Assembly (NCBI GenBank): GCA_902627575.1
Contig: CACOJQ010000005.1
Span: 1-54,867 of the forward strand
Source: an uncultured Bacteroidota bacterium
GTDB taxonomy: Bacteria; Bacteroidota; Bacteroidia; Flavobacteriales; BACL11
Reading direction: 5' to 3'
Length of the DNA stretch: 54,867 nt
Shown: positions 28,103-36,501 of the stretch, piece after piece
Layout of the letters: every line of letters begins with the position of its first letter
Numbering within the stretch: the stretch's first letter is position 1
Position numbers and translations under genes: made by a program
Notes under the pieces: model-generated
What the model saw: the letters and a program-made list of their open reading frames with translations, nothing else
Told to the model about the DNA's origin: nothing
The model's database searches: none

Positions 28103-28851
28103 TATGATGTTCTTAATCTATTAAAAAGATCTGAGGCAAAAACAAAGTTTGTTAACTCGTCATTTTTTGATTTAATAATTTCTTCTTTTCTTCCTTCCCA
28201 CCATAATTCACCTTTATGAATAAATGCAATTTTTTCTCCTATTTGCATTACAGAATTCATATCATGTGTATTTATTATTGTTGTTATATTATATTCTTCA
28301 GTAATTTCTTTAATTAAATTATCGATTACTATGGCTGTTTTAGGATCTAGTCCAGAATTTGGTTCATCACAAAAAAGATATTTAGGTTGCATTACAATCG
28401 CTCTTGCAATTGCAACTCTTTTTTTCATTCCACCACTAAGTTCTGAAGGCATTAGCTCATTTTTATTTTCAAGATTAACTCTTTTTAAACAAAAATTCAC
28501 TCTGTCTATCATTTCTTGTTCATTTTTACTTGTGAACATGGTTAAGGGAAACATTATATTTTCTTCAACTGTCATGTAGTCGTATAGAGCCCCACCTTGA
28601 AATAACATACCAATTTCTTGACGTAACTTTCTAGTTTGTTTTGTTTTCATTTTACCTACGTCTTGTCCATGAAAAAGAACTGAGCCGTAATCATGTTTGT
28701 ATAGTCCAACTAAAATTTTTATTAATGTTGTTTTACCAGATCCGCTCTCTCCAATTATTAGATTTGTTTGTCCTTCATTAAATATACATGATATGTTTTT
28801 AAGAACTTTATTATTGTCAAATCTTTTATGAATATTCTGTATTTCAATCAT
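28102..28851 (-). CDS. MlaF-type ABC transporter ATPase
   Basis: 249-residue ATPase with Walker A GESGSGKTTLIK, Q-loop MLFQGGALYDYMTVEEN, signature LSGGMKKRVAIARA, Walker B YLFCDEPNSGLDP and switch His in INTHDM. The sequence around the Q-loop (GGALYDYMTVEENI) is characteristic of MlaF, which drives phospholipid traffic between inner and outer membranes. It pairs with the MlaE permease, with a 4-nt ATGA overlap. No MlaD (MCE) gene is next to it. Confidence 0.92.
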   Translation of the reverse strand: MIEIQNIHKRFDNNKVLKNISCIFNEGQTNLIIGESGSGKTTLIKILVGLYKHDYGSVLFHGQDVGKMKTKQTRKLRQEIGMLFQGGALYDYMTVEENIMFPLTMFTSKNEQEMIDRVNFCLKRVNLENKNELMPSELSGGMKKRVAIARAIVMQPKYLFCDEPNSGLDPKTAIVIDNLIKEITEEYNITTIINTHDMNSVMQIGEKIAFIHKGELWWEGRKEEIIKSKNDELTNFVFASDLFNRLRTS

Positions 28852-29588
28852 GCTAATATAATTTTAGTAAGTATAAAATTAAAAACAAGTATAAATATAC
28901 TACTATAAACAACTGCTTCTGTACTTGATTTTCCAACGGAGATGGCTCCCCCTTTAGAATGATATCCAAAATAAGATGATATAGATGATACAAGAAAAGC
29001 AAAAAATAAGGTTTTTATTATAGCATATGTTACGTAGAATGGAACAAATTCATATTGTAAGCCATAAAGAAAATCAGATGTTGTCACATCCACTGATAAT
29101 CCACCAACCCATGCCCCAATCATCCCAATTGCCATACTTAAAATAACTAAGCACGGAAAAAAAAACATTGAAGCTATAATTTTAGGTAGGATAAGAAAAG
29201 ATGCAGAATTTACACCCATAATTTCTAAAGCATCTATTTGTTCACTTACTCTCATACTACCTATTTCTGATGCAATACTGGAGCCTACTTTACCTGCAAG
29301 TATTAAAGATATCATTGTTGGAGAAAACTCAAGAATTAATGAGTCTCTACTTGCTAGACCAATTAAGTACGTCGGTAATAATGGGTTTTGTAAATTTAAA
29401 GCAGTTTGAATACTTACAACACCACCAACAAAAAATGAAATAAAAAGTACAATACCAATAGATTGTAGTCCTATTTTTTCTAATTCTAAAACGAATTGTT
29501 TCTTAAATGCTTTTGGTTTTTCAGGAACACTAATGACTTTTTTCATCATTATAAAATATAGTCCAATATGTTTTAATAATTTTAACAT
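28848..29588 (-). CDS. MlaE-type lipid transport permease
   Basis: 246 residues with five or six membrane segments and MlaE family motifs: FVGGVVSIQTALNL, LVGKV-like LILAGKVGSSIASEIGSMRV, SEQIDALEIMGVNSASFL and the closing FGYHSKGGAISVGKSSTEAVV. MlaE is the permease of the system that keeps outer-membrane lipid asymmetry. It is the first gene of a five-gene operon with mlaF, rsmA, mgtE and the dehydrogenase. Confidence 0.93.
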   Translation of the reverse strand: MLKLLKHIGLYFIMMKKVISVPEKPKAFKKQFVLELEKIGLQSIGIVLFISFFVGGVVSIQTALNLQNPLLPTYLIGLASRDSLILEFSPTMISLILAGKVGSSIASEIGSMRVSEQIDALEIMGVNSASFLILPKIIASMFFFPCLVILSMAIGMIGAWVGGLSVDVTTSDFLYGLQYEFVPFYVTYAIIKTLFFAFLVSSISSYFGYHSKGGAISVGKSSTEAVVYSSIFILVFNFILTKIILA

Positions 29589-29604
29589 TTAATAATATAA
29601 TTGA

Positions 29605-29612
29605 TAAATTTG
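29605..29612 (+). promoter_or_regulatory. TAnnTTTG -7 element of the 38-residue lipoprotein gene
   Basis: TAAATTTG is an exact consensus match ending 7 nt before the ATG at 29620, so the transcript would have almost no 5' leader. Confidence 0.55.
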
Positions 29613-29619
29613 TATCATT

Positions 29620-29736
29620 ATGAATTTACAAAAGTACCATCTTTTATTAATAATTATTTTATTTGCATTAAGTTCTTGTTCAATTTCCAAGAAAAAGCCA
29701 TGTAATTCATGTCCTAATTTTTCTGTAAACAAGTAA
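29620..29736 (+). CDS. Very small lipoprotein (38 residues)
   Basis: ATG at 29620 and TAA at 29734-29736. The protein has a positively charged start, a hydrophobic stretch (LLLIIILFAL) and a lipobox ending LSSC with the Cys at position 20. The tail of 18 residues after it includes KKKPCNSCPNF and two more Cys residues. An exact -7 promoter element lies just upstream. It fills the gap between mlaE and the permease gene, and nothing else in this 190-bp gap codes. Tiny lipoproteins with a Lys-rich, CP(x)F tail are, as I recall, common in Flavobacteriia, but their function is not known. Short length is the main uncertainty. Confidence 0.65.
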   Translation: MNLQKYHLLLIIILFALSSCSISKKKPCNSCPNFSVNK

Positions 29737-29781
29737 TTTATTTATGTAAAGATAATTTTCATGGTCATATATATTCAATAA

Positions 29782-30882
29782 ATGGAATTTATTTTTTTTA
29801 TTATAGAAAACCTTGAGCCTGCAGGAAATATAGGTGCATATGTTGCAATATCAATTTTTGGTTTTGCTATTTCAAGTTTTTATATTAAACAAAAATATCA
29901 AAAGGTTACAACAGAAATTGGTCCTAAATGGCTTCATCCAGTTGTGGGCTCTTTGTTTGGTTCCATTCCCGGATGTGGTGCAACAATCGTAGTTGCTTCA
30001 CTTTACAAAAATCAAAATATTTCTTTTGGAGGTTTATTTGCTGCATTTATAAGTACTTTAGGTGAAGGTTCATTTGTGTTATTGGGAGTTTCTGATGAAG
30101 CGGAAAATGTTTTCGGAAATTTGGAAGTATATGCTATAATTACTGTTTTTGGATTTTTAGCAGGTAGTATTAGTGGCTATTTGGTTGATATTTTTAAATG
30201 GAGAACTACTACAAATATTATTATAGAAAATACTGATAATGCAAAAATTTGGAGACCATTTTTTATTGAAAAATTTATCTTTTATTCAATAATAATAATT
30301 TCAATTTTTCTTGCACCTGGATCAATTATGGCGTTTTGGAACGCTGAAATAACACTTATACAGGAACTAACTAAATATGCAATGATTTTGCTTACTATAC
30401 TATCTCTGTTATATTACTTTTTAAGTACTTTTATATATAAAAGACATAATTGTCATTGCGACCATAATAATTTAAAATCAGTTATTTCACATGCAATTTT
30501 AGACGTGTCCATGGTTATCTCATATGTATTTATTGGTTTAGTTTTATCTAATTACGTAATTGATGTAATCATTGGAGTTGAAAAATTTGAATTATGGATG
30601 CAATCCTCTGCTATGTTCATTGTAGTTCTGATTGCGGCATTAGTAGGTCTTGCCCCAGGATGTGGGGGAATGATTATTGTTGCTACAGCATATCTAAATA
30701 ACATTGATTACTTTCCACTTGCAGCATTAATTGCAGCGGCTATTGCTACTAGTGGTGACGGAATTTTCCCTTTATTAGCCCAAAACAAAAAAGATGGTTT
30801 AACTATTTCTCTAGCTGGATTTACTGTTGCTCTAATTGTTGGATATATTGCTTTACTTATGCAAGTTTCAATTACCAATTAG
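29782..30882 (+). CDS. Putative ten-TM metal exporter (ArsP_2/manganese-transporter-like)
   Basis: 366 residues with about ten membrane segments. Two matching halves each carry a Pro-Gly-Cys-Gly motif: GSIPGCGATIVVASLY (about residue 62) and GLAPGCGGMIIVATAYL (about 290). Each is followed by a STLGEGSF or ATSGDGIF block, which indicates internal duplication with inverted or repeated halves. A His/Cys loop KRHNCHCDHNN (about 221) between the halves could bind metal. These features fit the uncharacterised 10-TM heavy-metal/manganese exporter family in Bacteroidota. The metal is unknown. An imperfect -7 element (TAATTTTC) lies upstream. Confidence 0.75.
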   Translation: MEFIFFIIENLEPAGNIGAYVAISIFGFAISSFYIKQKYQKVTTEIGPKWLHPVVGSLFGSIPGCGATIVVASLYKNQNISFGGLFAAFISTLGEGSFVLLGVSDEAENVFGNLEVYAIITVFGFLAGSISGYLVDIFKWRTTTNIIIENTDNAKIWRPFFIEKFIFYSIIIISIFLAPGSIMAFWNAEITLIQELTKYAMILLTILSLLYYFLSTFIYKRHNCHCDHNNLKSVISHAILDVSMVISYVFIGLVLSNYVIDVIIGVEKFELWMQSSAMFIVVLIAALVGLAPGCGGMIIVATAYLNNIDYFPLAALIAAAIATSGDGIFPLLAQNKKDGLTISLAGFTVALIVGYIALLMQVSITN

Positions 30883-30892
30883 TTTTAATACT

Positions 30893-31489
30893 ATGTCTGA
30901 ATTTATAAATTATGTCCCAAAAAATAGTGTTAAAATTCTCAAATCATGGATTAATGAATTAGAAATAGATATCATAATTACAAATGCAAGAAAAACAAAA
31001 TTAGGAGACTTTAGATTTAAAAATGGCTCATCAAAAATTACAATTAATAATAACTTAAATAAGTATTCATTTCTAATAACATTAACTCACGAACTAGCAC
31101 ACGCATTTATATTTAAGGAATTTAAAAATAATGTTCTGCCTCATGGTGATAAATGGAAGCATAAATATAGGTCAATGTTATTGTCTTTTCTCAGTACCGA
31201 TAACTTTCCAGAGGATATTTTAAAAGAACTTAGTCGATTTATGATTAACCCTAGAGCATCTACATATTCAGATCATAAACTAACAATGGTTTTGAAGAAG
31301 TATGATAAATCATGCTGTAAATATATTTTAGATGTAAAAGAAGGTGATACTTTTCAATTATCTAATGGTCGCCTTTTTGTTAAAGGAAAATTACTAAGAA
31401 AAAGATTTAAATGTATTGAACTAAAGACAAATAAAATTTATCTGTTTCATCCATATGCTGAAGTCCAAAAAACACAATTTAAGAAATAA
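30893..31489 (+). CDS. SprT-like zinc metalloprotease-fold protein
   Basis: I chose the ATG at 30893 (MSEFINYVPK), 10 nt after the exporter gene; an upstream ATG would overlap that gene by 47 nt and adds an unrelated hydrophobic start. The 198-residue protein has HELAHAFIF (HExxH, about residue 68), a later His in LPHGDKWK as third ligand, and a C-terminal basic beta region with KSCCKYI and FKCIEL that may form a small zinc site. SprT/SPRTN relatives act on DNA-protein crosslinks in eukaryotes; the bacterial role is not settled. It sits before manC, as is common in Flavobacteriia. Confidence 0.85.
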   Translation: MSEFINYVPKNSVKILKSWINELEIDIIITNARKTKLGDFRFKNGSSKITINNNLNKYSFLITLTHELAHAFIFKEFKNNVLPHGDKWKHKYRSMLLSFLSTDNFPEDILKELSRFMINPRASTYSDHKLTMVLKKYDKSCCKYILDVKEGDTFQLSNGRLFVKGKLLRKRFKCIELKTNKIYLFHPYAEVQKTQFKK

Positions 31490-31491
31490 TG

Positions 31492-31499
31492 TAATTTTG
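31492..31499 (+). promoter_or_regulatory. TAnnTTTG -7 element of manC
   Basis: TAATTTTG followed by C, 25 nt before the manC ATG, the same spacing as seen for serS. It begins 3 nt after the sprT-like stop, so manC can be transcribed separately. Confidence 0.6.
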
Positions 31500-31524
31500 C
31501 AATTATTTTTTTAATTAAGCTAAA

Positions 31525-32592
31525 ATGAATAAAGACAATTATGCTGTAATAATGGCTGGAGGAATTGGTTCAAGATTTTGGCCCATGAGTAGAGAGAATT
31601 TTCCCAAACAATTTTTAGATATACTTGGTACTGGAAAAACTTTAATTCAACAAACTTTTAATAGACTTGAAAAGATAATTCCTAAGCAAAATATATTAGT
31701 TTTAACGAATGCAAAGTATAAGGATTTGTGCTTGAATCAACTACCTGAAATACATTCAGATAATATTCTTTGTGAACCCGCAATGAGAAATACTGCAGCA
31801 TGTATTGCCTATGCATCTTTTAAAATATATAACTTAAACCAAAAAGCTAATATAATTGTTGCTCCTTCAGATCATTTGATTTTGCATGAAGAAAGTTTTT
31901 TAGATATAGCAAATAGTTGTTTAGATGTTGTGTGTAAACATGATGTTTTGTTAACTTTAGGTATAAATCCTTCAAAACCTGAAACAGGTTACGGATATAT
32001 ACAATACACTTCTGAGAATTTACAATCGTCTAATGACATTTTTAAAGTTAAAACATTTACAGAAAAACCAAATCAAGAACTAGCTCTCAATTTTTTAAAT
32101 AGTGGTGATTTTCTTTGGAACTCTGGAATGTTTATTTGGAGTGTAAAAAGTATAATATTAGCTTTTAGAAAACATTTAAGAGATATATTTGATATTTTTG
32201 AAGATGGAAAGGATTTTTATAATACTTCTAAAGAAGAGGAGTTTATAAATAGAGTTTATCATGGATGTAAAAATATTTCAATCGACTATGGTATTATGGA
32301 AAAATCTAATAATGTCTATGTTTTCCCATCTGATTTTGGATGGAGTGATCTTGGAACATGGGGTGCGTTATCAAAGCATATAAAACTTGATAAACAAAGA
32401 AATGCAGTTCAGGGGGATAATACAATGTTATATAATTCATCAGATAATATAGTAAAAGTTCCAGATAAAAAATTAGTTATATTACATGGCCTAAATGGTT
32501 TTATTGTCGTAGAAAATAAAGGAGATTTATTAATATGTAAAAGAGATGACGAACAGGAGATAAAAAATATTGTTGCGCAACTCAAAAAGTAG
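31525..32592 (+). CDS. manC: Mannose-1-phosphate guanylyltransferase
   Basis: Makes GDP-mannose from GTP and mannose 1-phosphate for surface polysaccharides and glycoproteins. 355 residues. The N-terminal signature is MAGGIGSRFWPMSRENFPKQ, followed by EPAMRNTAACIAYA, VAPSDHLI, FTEKP and WNSGMFIW. It ends after the nucleotidyltransferase/left-handed-helix part, so it lacks the phosphomannose isomerase domain of bifunctional enzymes. Confidence 0.95.
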   Translation: MNKDNYAVIMAGGIGSRFWPMSRENFPKQFLDILGTGKTLIQQTFNRLEKIIPKQNILVLTNAKYKDLCLNQLPEIHSDNILCEPAMRNTAACIAYASFKIYNLNQKANIIVAPSDHLILHEESFLDIANSCLDVVCKHDVLLTLGINPSKPETGYGYIQYTSENLQSSNDIFKVKTFTEKPNQELALNFLNSGDFLWNSGMFIWSVKSIILAFRKHLRDIFDIFEDGKDFYNTSKEEEFINRVYHGCKNISIDYGIMEKSNNVYVFPSDFGWSDLGTWGALSKHIKLDKQRNAVQGDNTMLYNSSDNIVKVPDKKLVILHGLNGFIVVENKGDLLICKRDDEQEIKNIVAQLKK

Positions 32593-32672
32593 TTCTAAAA
32601 ACAAATAAATTAAAAAATTTAAATAATTAATTTTTTTTTTATATTAGCGGCCCTTAATTTAAAAAGTTAATT

Positions 32673-33512
32673 ATGAAAAAAGTTTTACAAATATTTTTGG
32701 TTGCTTTGATTTTTAGCTCATGCAGTAATGTCATAGTTCCTTACTACACTACTGTTGATAAAATTACTAAAGTCAATCCGGGAATGACAAAAGATCAAGT
32801 TGTAGAAACACTTGAAATAGCTCCTTATGAAATTTTTCATGGTATAGAAGGAGGTTGTGAGATACATCAATTTAAATACAAGTATAAAGAAATTAGTCAC
32901 GGAACATTAAATTCGTATGCTAGTAATAATAAAGGTGCTGAGCGTTTTGTAGACCCTTCAAACGTTTATGTTTATTACAGAGACGGTAAAGTTGAATCTT
33001 TAGTTACTGACGCAGGTAAAAGTGGGGGTTCAACAGTATTGTCATTTGCAAAGCAGTTAGAAAGCGCATGTGAAGGTCCAGAACCTGAAGTTGTTATATA
33101 TGGTTGTATGGATAAAAAATCACTTAATTATGACAAAAATGCTACTGAGCAAAGAAACACCCCAATAGTTGAATCGGGTACTGTTTTAACAATCGGTGAT
33201 TGTGAATATTGTATTTGTGATTACAAGCCAAATAAAAAATACGATCCTGTAAAAAATTGTGGTGAAAGATGTATTCCTATTAATAAGCCTAAGAAAGAGA
33301 AGAAAAAGAAGGAAAAGAGACAGGTTGAATTAATAGGCTCTGAATGTACGTTATGTGATTTAGCAGAAAAGAATAATGCACAAATTAATATAGATTTGAC
33401 ACATAAAAGTGGAAGACTATGGAACAGAAATTTTAAATTAAATGAATATATTTCAAAGGTTCTTAATGGCTTAAAGTTAAAAGAGGTGAAGTCTAATAAT
33501 AAAAACAATTAA
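32673..33512 (+). CDS. Lipoprotein with BamE-like domain, first of a tandem pair
   Basis: 279 residues. The signal peptide ends in a lipobox FSSC (Cys17). Residues about 25-115 form a SmpA/BamE-like module with the hallmark TVDKITKVNPGMTKDQVVETL. A degenerate GCMDKKSLNYDKNAT motif (144-158) resembles the Asp/Cys motifs of the first gene in this window, and a Cys cluster CEYCICDY follows. Then comes a Lys-rich stretch (KPKKEKKKKEKRQ) and a short C-terminal domain. BamE-like folds occur in the outer-membrane assembly machine and in other envelope proteins. The function here is unknown. It is 2 bp before a gene with the same N-terminal domain. Confidence 0.75.
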   Translation: MKKVLQIFLVALIFSSCSNVIVPYYTTVDKITKVNPGMTKDQVVETLEIAPYEIFHGIEGGCEIHQFKYKYKEISHGTLNSYASNNKGAERFVDPSNVYVYYRDGKVESLVTDAGKSGGSTVLSFAKQLESACEGPEPEVVIYGCMDKKSLNYDKNATEQRNTPIVESGTVLTIGDCEYCICDYKPNKKYDPVKNCGERCIPINKPKKEKKKKEKRQVELIGSECTLCDLAEKNNAQINIDLTHKSGRLWNRNFKLNEYISKVLNGLKLKEVKSNNKNN

Positions 33513-33514
33513 TT

Positions 33515-34495
33515 ATGAAAAATATAATAACATTATTAATAATAGCTTTTGCCTTCACTTTAACAGCGCAAGAGTCTATTCCAGAATATACAACTATTGA
33601 CAAATTGTACAAAGTTAGTCCAGGTATGACAGAAAATCAAGTAACTACTATTTTAGGTATACCTCCTTATGATGTGTATCATGATGTAGCTAATAATTGC
33701 AAAGTTTTGGTTTGGTATTACAGGCATAAGCATCATGCAATACCTTCTCAACAACAAAACACAAAAGCATCATTAGCCGGAGGTAAGACTACTTACATCA
33801 ATGCAGAGAAAGTATATATGACTTTTTCAGAAAATGATAAGAAGTTAATAAATTATTTTACAGATCAAGGTAAGAAAAGAAGTATTGATTTAATTAATGC
33901 TGGAAGACAATTACAAGAGGTATGTAATGATCAAGGAAATATCAGTATTAAAGGAAAATCTAATGATAAAACAATCATAAGGTCTTTAAATCACCATAGA
34001 TATGGTGCTTTTTTAAAGCTTGGTCTTGACAAGAATCCAGATAACAAAACAGATGTGTTAGTTGGAGGGCAATATAGATTTATTTTTAAACCATATACAA
34101 ATCAAAAAAGTCTTTCTGCTGAAGCTAAGTTACTTTTTAATTTTACTGGTAAAGATGTTAAAAAACAAGATTACTTTAATAATGATAATGGTAACCTTGA
34201 ACAGGTAGATGTATGGAGTGATCATTTAATAATTTCTGTTCCAGTTTATGTAAGTTACAACTATAAGAGCTGGTCAGTTGGAGCTGGATTTCATTTAAAT
34301 ATAGGAAATGAAGGCACTTCTGAAGAGGCAGACATTGATAAACAAGGCGAAAAAGAGGGGTATGATAATGCTTTTGCTGTTCCAGTCATTAAATTAGCTT
34401 ATAATTTATTCGATAAGTTTAATATTGAGTATAATTATGATTTATCAGGTAGCTCCCAGCAATCATTGGGTGTAGGTTACTACTGGAATTTTTAG
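33515..34495 (+). CDS. BamE-like domain fused to outer-membrane beta-barrel, second of tandem pair
   Basis: 326 residues. It has a cleavable signal peptide (cleavage near TAQ, residue 19) without a lipobox Cys. A BamE-like domain (about 24-115) with TIDKLYKVSPGMTENQVTTIL aligns with the preceding protein. From about 155 the sequence turns into an outer-membrane barrel pattern (YGAFLKLGL, VLVGGQYRFIF, LSAEAKLLF, LIISVPVYVSYNYKS, WSVGAGFHLN) ending GVGYYWNF with a terminal Phe, the usual outer-membrane sorting signal. The fusion and tandem order suggest the two products work together at the outer membrane (inference). Confidence 0.75.
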   Translation: MKNIITLLIIAFAFTLTAQESIPEYTTIDKLYKVSPGMTENQVTTILGIPPYDVYHDVANNCKVLVWYYRHKHHAIPSQQQNTKASLAGGKTTYINAEKVYMTFSENDKKLINYFTDQGKKRSIDLINAGRQLQEVCNDQGNISIKGKSNDKTIIRSLNHHRYGAFLKLGLDKNPDNKTDVLVGGQYRFIFKPYTNQKSLSAEAKLLFNFTGKDVKKQDYFNNDNGNLEQVDVWSDHLIISVPVYVSYNYKSWSVGAGFHLNIGNEGTSEEADIDKQGEKEGYDNAFAVPVIKLAYNLFDKFNIEYNYDLSGSSQQSLGVGYYWNF

Positions 34496-34515
34496 ATTTC
34501 CAAATATATGATTAT

Positions 34516-34544
34516 AAAAAAGCCGAGATTATCTCGGCTTTTTT
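34516..34544. terminator. Bidirectional rho-independent terminator
   Basis: GC-containing stem AGCCGAGA/TCTCGGCT extended by an A5/T5 pair gives 13 bp around a TTA loop, with A and T tracts outside. It separates the convergent barrel gene and fumC and can serve both. Confidence 0.92.
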
Positions 34545-34549
34545 ATTTT

Positions 34550-35944
34550 TTATATATCTCCGCACATTTTTTCAGGATTTACCCACTTATCAAATTCCTC
34601 TTCTGATAGGTATCCAGATTTAATACTTTCCTCTCTTAATGTAGTATCATTTTTATAAGCTGATTTTGCAATTTCTGCGGCTTTTTCATATCCGATTTTT
34701 GTATTTAATGCTGTAACCAACATTAGAGAGTTGTCAAGATTTTTTGTGATATTTTTTTGATTTACTTGAACACCTCTTACACAATTTTTATCAAAAGAAA
34801 AGCATGCATCACCTATTAATCTTGCAGATTGCAATATGTTAGCGGCAATCATTGGTTTAAAAACATTCAACTCAAAATGCCCCTGCATTCCACCAGTAGA
34901 TATTGCTGTGTCATTTCCTATGACTTGTGCGCACACCATTGTTAAAGCTTCACATTGTGTTGGATTAACTTTTCCTGGCATAATAGAGGAACCGGGTTCA
35001 TTAGATGGTATTATTATTTCCCCAATACCACTTCTTGGACCTGATGCCAAAAGCCTAATATCATTTGCTATTTTATTTAAAGATACAGCCGTTTGTTTTA
35101 AAGCTCCATGGCTTTCTACAATTGCATCTTGTGAAGCTAAAGCTTCAAACTTATTTTTTGCGGTTTTAAATGGAAGACCCGTGAATTTCTTTATGTAATC
35201 TGCTACTTTTTCAGCATATCCTTCTGGGGTATTGATACCGGTTCCTACAGCGGTACCTCCAAGAGCTATTTCTGATAAATGTGGTAATGTGTTTTGAAGA
35301 GCTTTTAAAGCATAAGTTAATTGCGAATAGTATCCGGAGAAAACTTGTCCTAAAGATAAAGGAGTAGCATCCATCAGATGAGTTCTACCAATCTTAACTA
35401 TTTTTTTAAATTCAGTTGCTTTATTTTCTAAACTATTTTTTAGTGAAGTGATTCCTGGTATTGTAATTTCTTCTATACATTTAAATGATGCAATATGTAT
35501 TGCTGTTGGAAATGTATCGTTTGAACTTTGAGACTTGTTTACATCATCATTTGGGTGAATAATTCTATTAGAATCATTAAGTTTTCCACCGTTAATTACA
35601 TGTGCTCTATTAGCAATAACTTCATTAACATTCATATTTGTTTGAGTACCGCTTCCCGTTTGCCAGATGACTAATGGGAATTGTTCATTATGTTTACCAT
35701 CTATTATTTCGTTGCATACGGTAGATATAAGTTTGCATTTATCTTTTGAAAGAACACCTAATTCTGTATTTGCATGCGCTGCAGCTTTCTTTAAGTATGC
35801 AAAACCGTATATAATCTCAATAGGCATGCTTCCTTTTTGTCCAATTTTAAAGTTGTTTATACTTCTTTGAGTCTGTGCACCCCAATATTTATCATGTGGT
35901 ACTTTTACTTCACCCATAGTGTCTTTTTCTATTCTGTATTTCAT
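34550..35944 (-). CDS. fumC: Fumarate hydratase class II
   Basis: Interconverts fumarate and malate in the TCA cycle. The 464-residue length is standard. Signatures seen: [19 protein letters not shown], the [19 protein letters not shown] block, the [15 protein letters not shown]is motif, and the superfamily signature [16 protein letters not shown]. No frameshift or missing catalytic residue. An exact -7 element lies 44 bp upstream. Confidence 0.97.
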   Translation of the reverse strand: MKYRIEKDTMGEVKVPHDKYWGAQTQRSINNFKIGQKGSMPIEIIYGFAYLKKAAAHANTELGVLSKDKCKLISTVCNEIIDGKHNEQFPLVIWQTGSGTQTNMNVNEVIANRAHVINGGKLNDSNRIIHPNDDVNKSQSSNDTFPTAIHIASFKCIEEITIPGITSLKNSLENKATEFKKIVKIGRTHLMDATPLSLGQVFSGYYSQLTYALKALQNTLPHLSEIALGGTAVGTGINTPEGYAEKVADYIKKFTGLPFKTAKNKFEALASQDAIVESHGALKQTAVSLNKIANDIRLLASGPRSGIGEIIIPSNEPGSSIMPGKVNPTQCEALTMVCAQVIGNDTAISTGGMQGHFELNVFKPMIAANILQSARLIGDACFSFDKNCVRGVQVNQKNITKNLDNSLMLVTALNTKIGYEKAAEIAKSAYKNDTTLREESIKSGYLSEEEFDKWVNPEKMCGDI

Positions 35945-35988
35945 CTTAAAATATTTTGATATTTTTTTTTCTTATTGTTACTTTGTAG

Positions 35989-35996
35989 CAAAATTA
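35989..35996 (-). promoter_or_regulatory. TAnnTTTG -7 element of fumC
   Basis: The minus strand reads TAATTTTG followed by C. The start point would leave a leader of about 40 nt before the fumC ATG. A one-mismatch plus-strand element (35978-35985) for the small membrane gene lies next to it, so the two promoters are back to back. Confidence 0.5.
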
Positions 35997-36001
35997 ACAT
36001 T

Positions 36002-36145
36002 ATGAAATTTATTGGCTTTTTAATTTTTGTTTTTATTTTTTTGATGGCCTTTTGGTGTTTGCTTTTTCTTGCAAGTATCGTGCCATATTTCATATATGTT
36101 TGGTTTAAAGAAGGGAAAATGGATAACGAAAATATTCCCTCTTAA
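36002..36145 (+). CDS. Small single-pass membrane protein (47 residues)
   Basis: ATG at 36002, TAA at 36143-36145. Residues 3-34 form one long hydrophobic, Phe-rich segment (GFLIFVFIFLMAFWC and onward) with no lipobox or cleavage site. A short polar tail follows (FKEGKMDNENIPS). A one-mismatch -7 element (TTACTTTG) ends 16 nt before the ATG. The last 4 nt overlap the 3' end of the convergent arsC-like gene. No family recognised; the compositional signal of a membrane helix plus promoter supports it being real. Confidence 0.5.
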   Translation: MKFIGFLIFVFIFLMAFWCLLFLASIVPYFIYVWFKEGKMDNENIPS

Positions 36146-36483
36146 TTAAATAAATCTTTAACTTTTTCTATATTTCTTGCTATAACAGCTCTATCATCAA
36201 TAACAACAATTGGTCTTTGAATTAATTTAGGATTGTCCTGCATTATTTTAATTATTTCATTATCTGATAGTTTTTTATCTTTATAATTTTGTTTCCATAA
36301 ATCCTCATTTTTTCTTATTAAACTTATTGGATCTAATTTTAGTTTTTTTATTATTGATGAAATTTCTTCTAAGGATAATCTATCTTTCATATATTCAATT
36401 ATCTCATATTCTTGCGTATGATTTTGTATTGTTTTTAAAGCTTCTCTACTTTTTCGACATCTACTGTTATGATATATTTTCAT
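36142..36483 (-). CDS. ArsC/Spx-family thioredoxin-fold reductase (arsenate reductase-like)
   Basis: 113 residues, the usual ArsC length. The N-terminal YHNSRCRKSREAL carries the single catalytic Cys in a CxxS context, LIRKNEDLWK the first conserved Arg, and LIQRPIVV the second, matching glutaredoxin-linked ArsC proteins. No arsR, arsB or acr3 gene is nearby, so it may be a housekeeping YffB-like or stress-related member and not a true arsenic-resistance enzyme. It lies just downstream of prfB. Confidence 0.85.
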   Translation of the reverse strand: MKIYHNSRCRKSREALKTIQNHTQEYEIIEYMKDRLSLEEISSIIKKLKLDPISLIRKNEDLWKQNYKDKKLSDNEIIKIMQDNPKLIQRPIVVIDDRAVIARNIEKVKDLFN

Positions 36484-36501
36484 TACTTAGTTTCTTAAAT
36501 T

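Noticed and set aside
34836..35198. 120-residue open frame antisense to fumC
   Set aside because: It mirrors the fumC codon pattern on the opposite strand; fumC is intact with all signatures and no promoter supports the antisense frame.
36142..36483. Arsenic-resistance operon
   Set aside because: Only the arsC-like gene is present; there is no arsR, arsB or acr3 around it.
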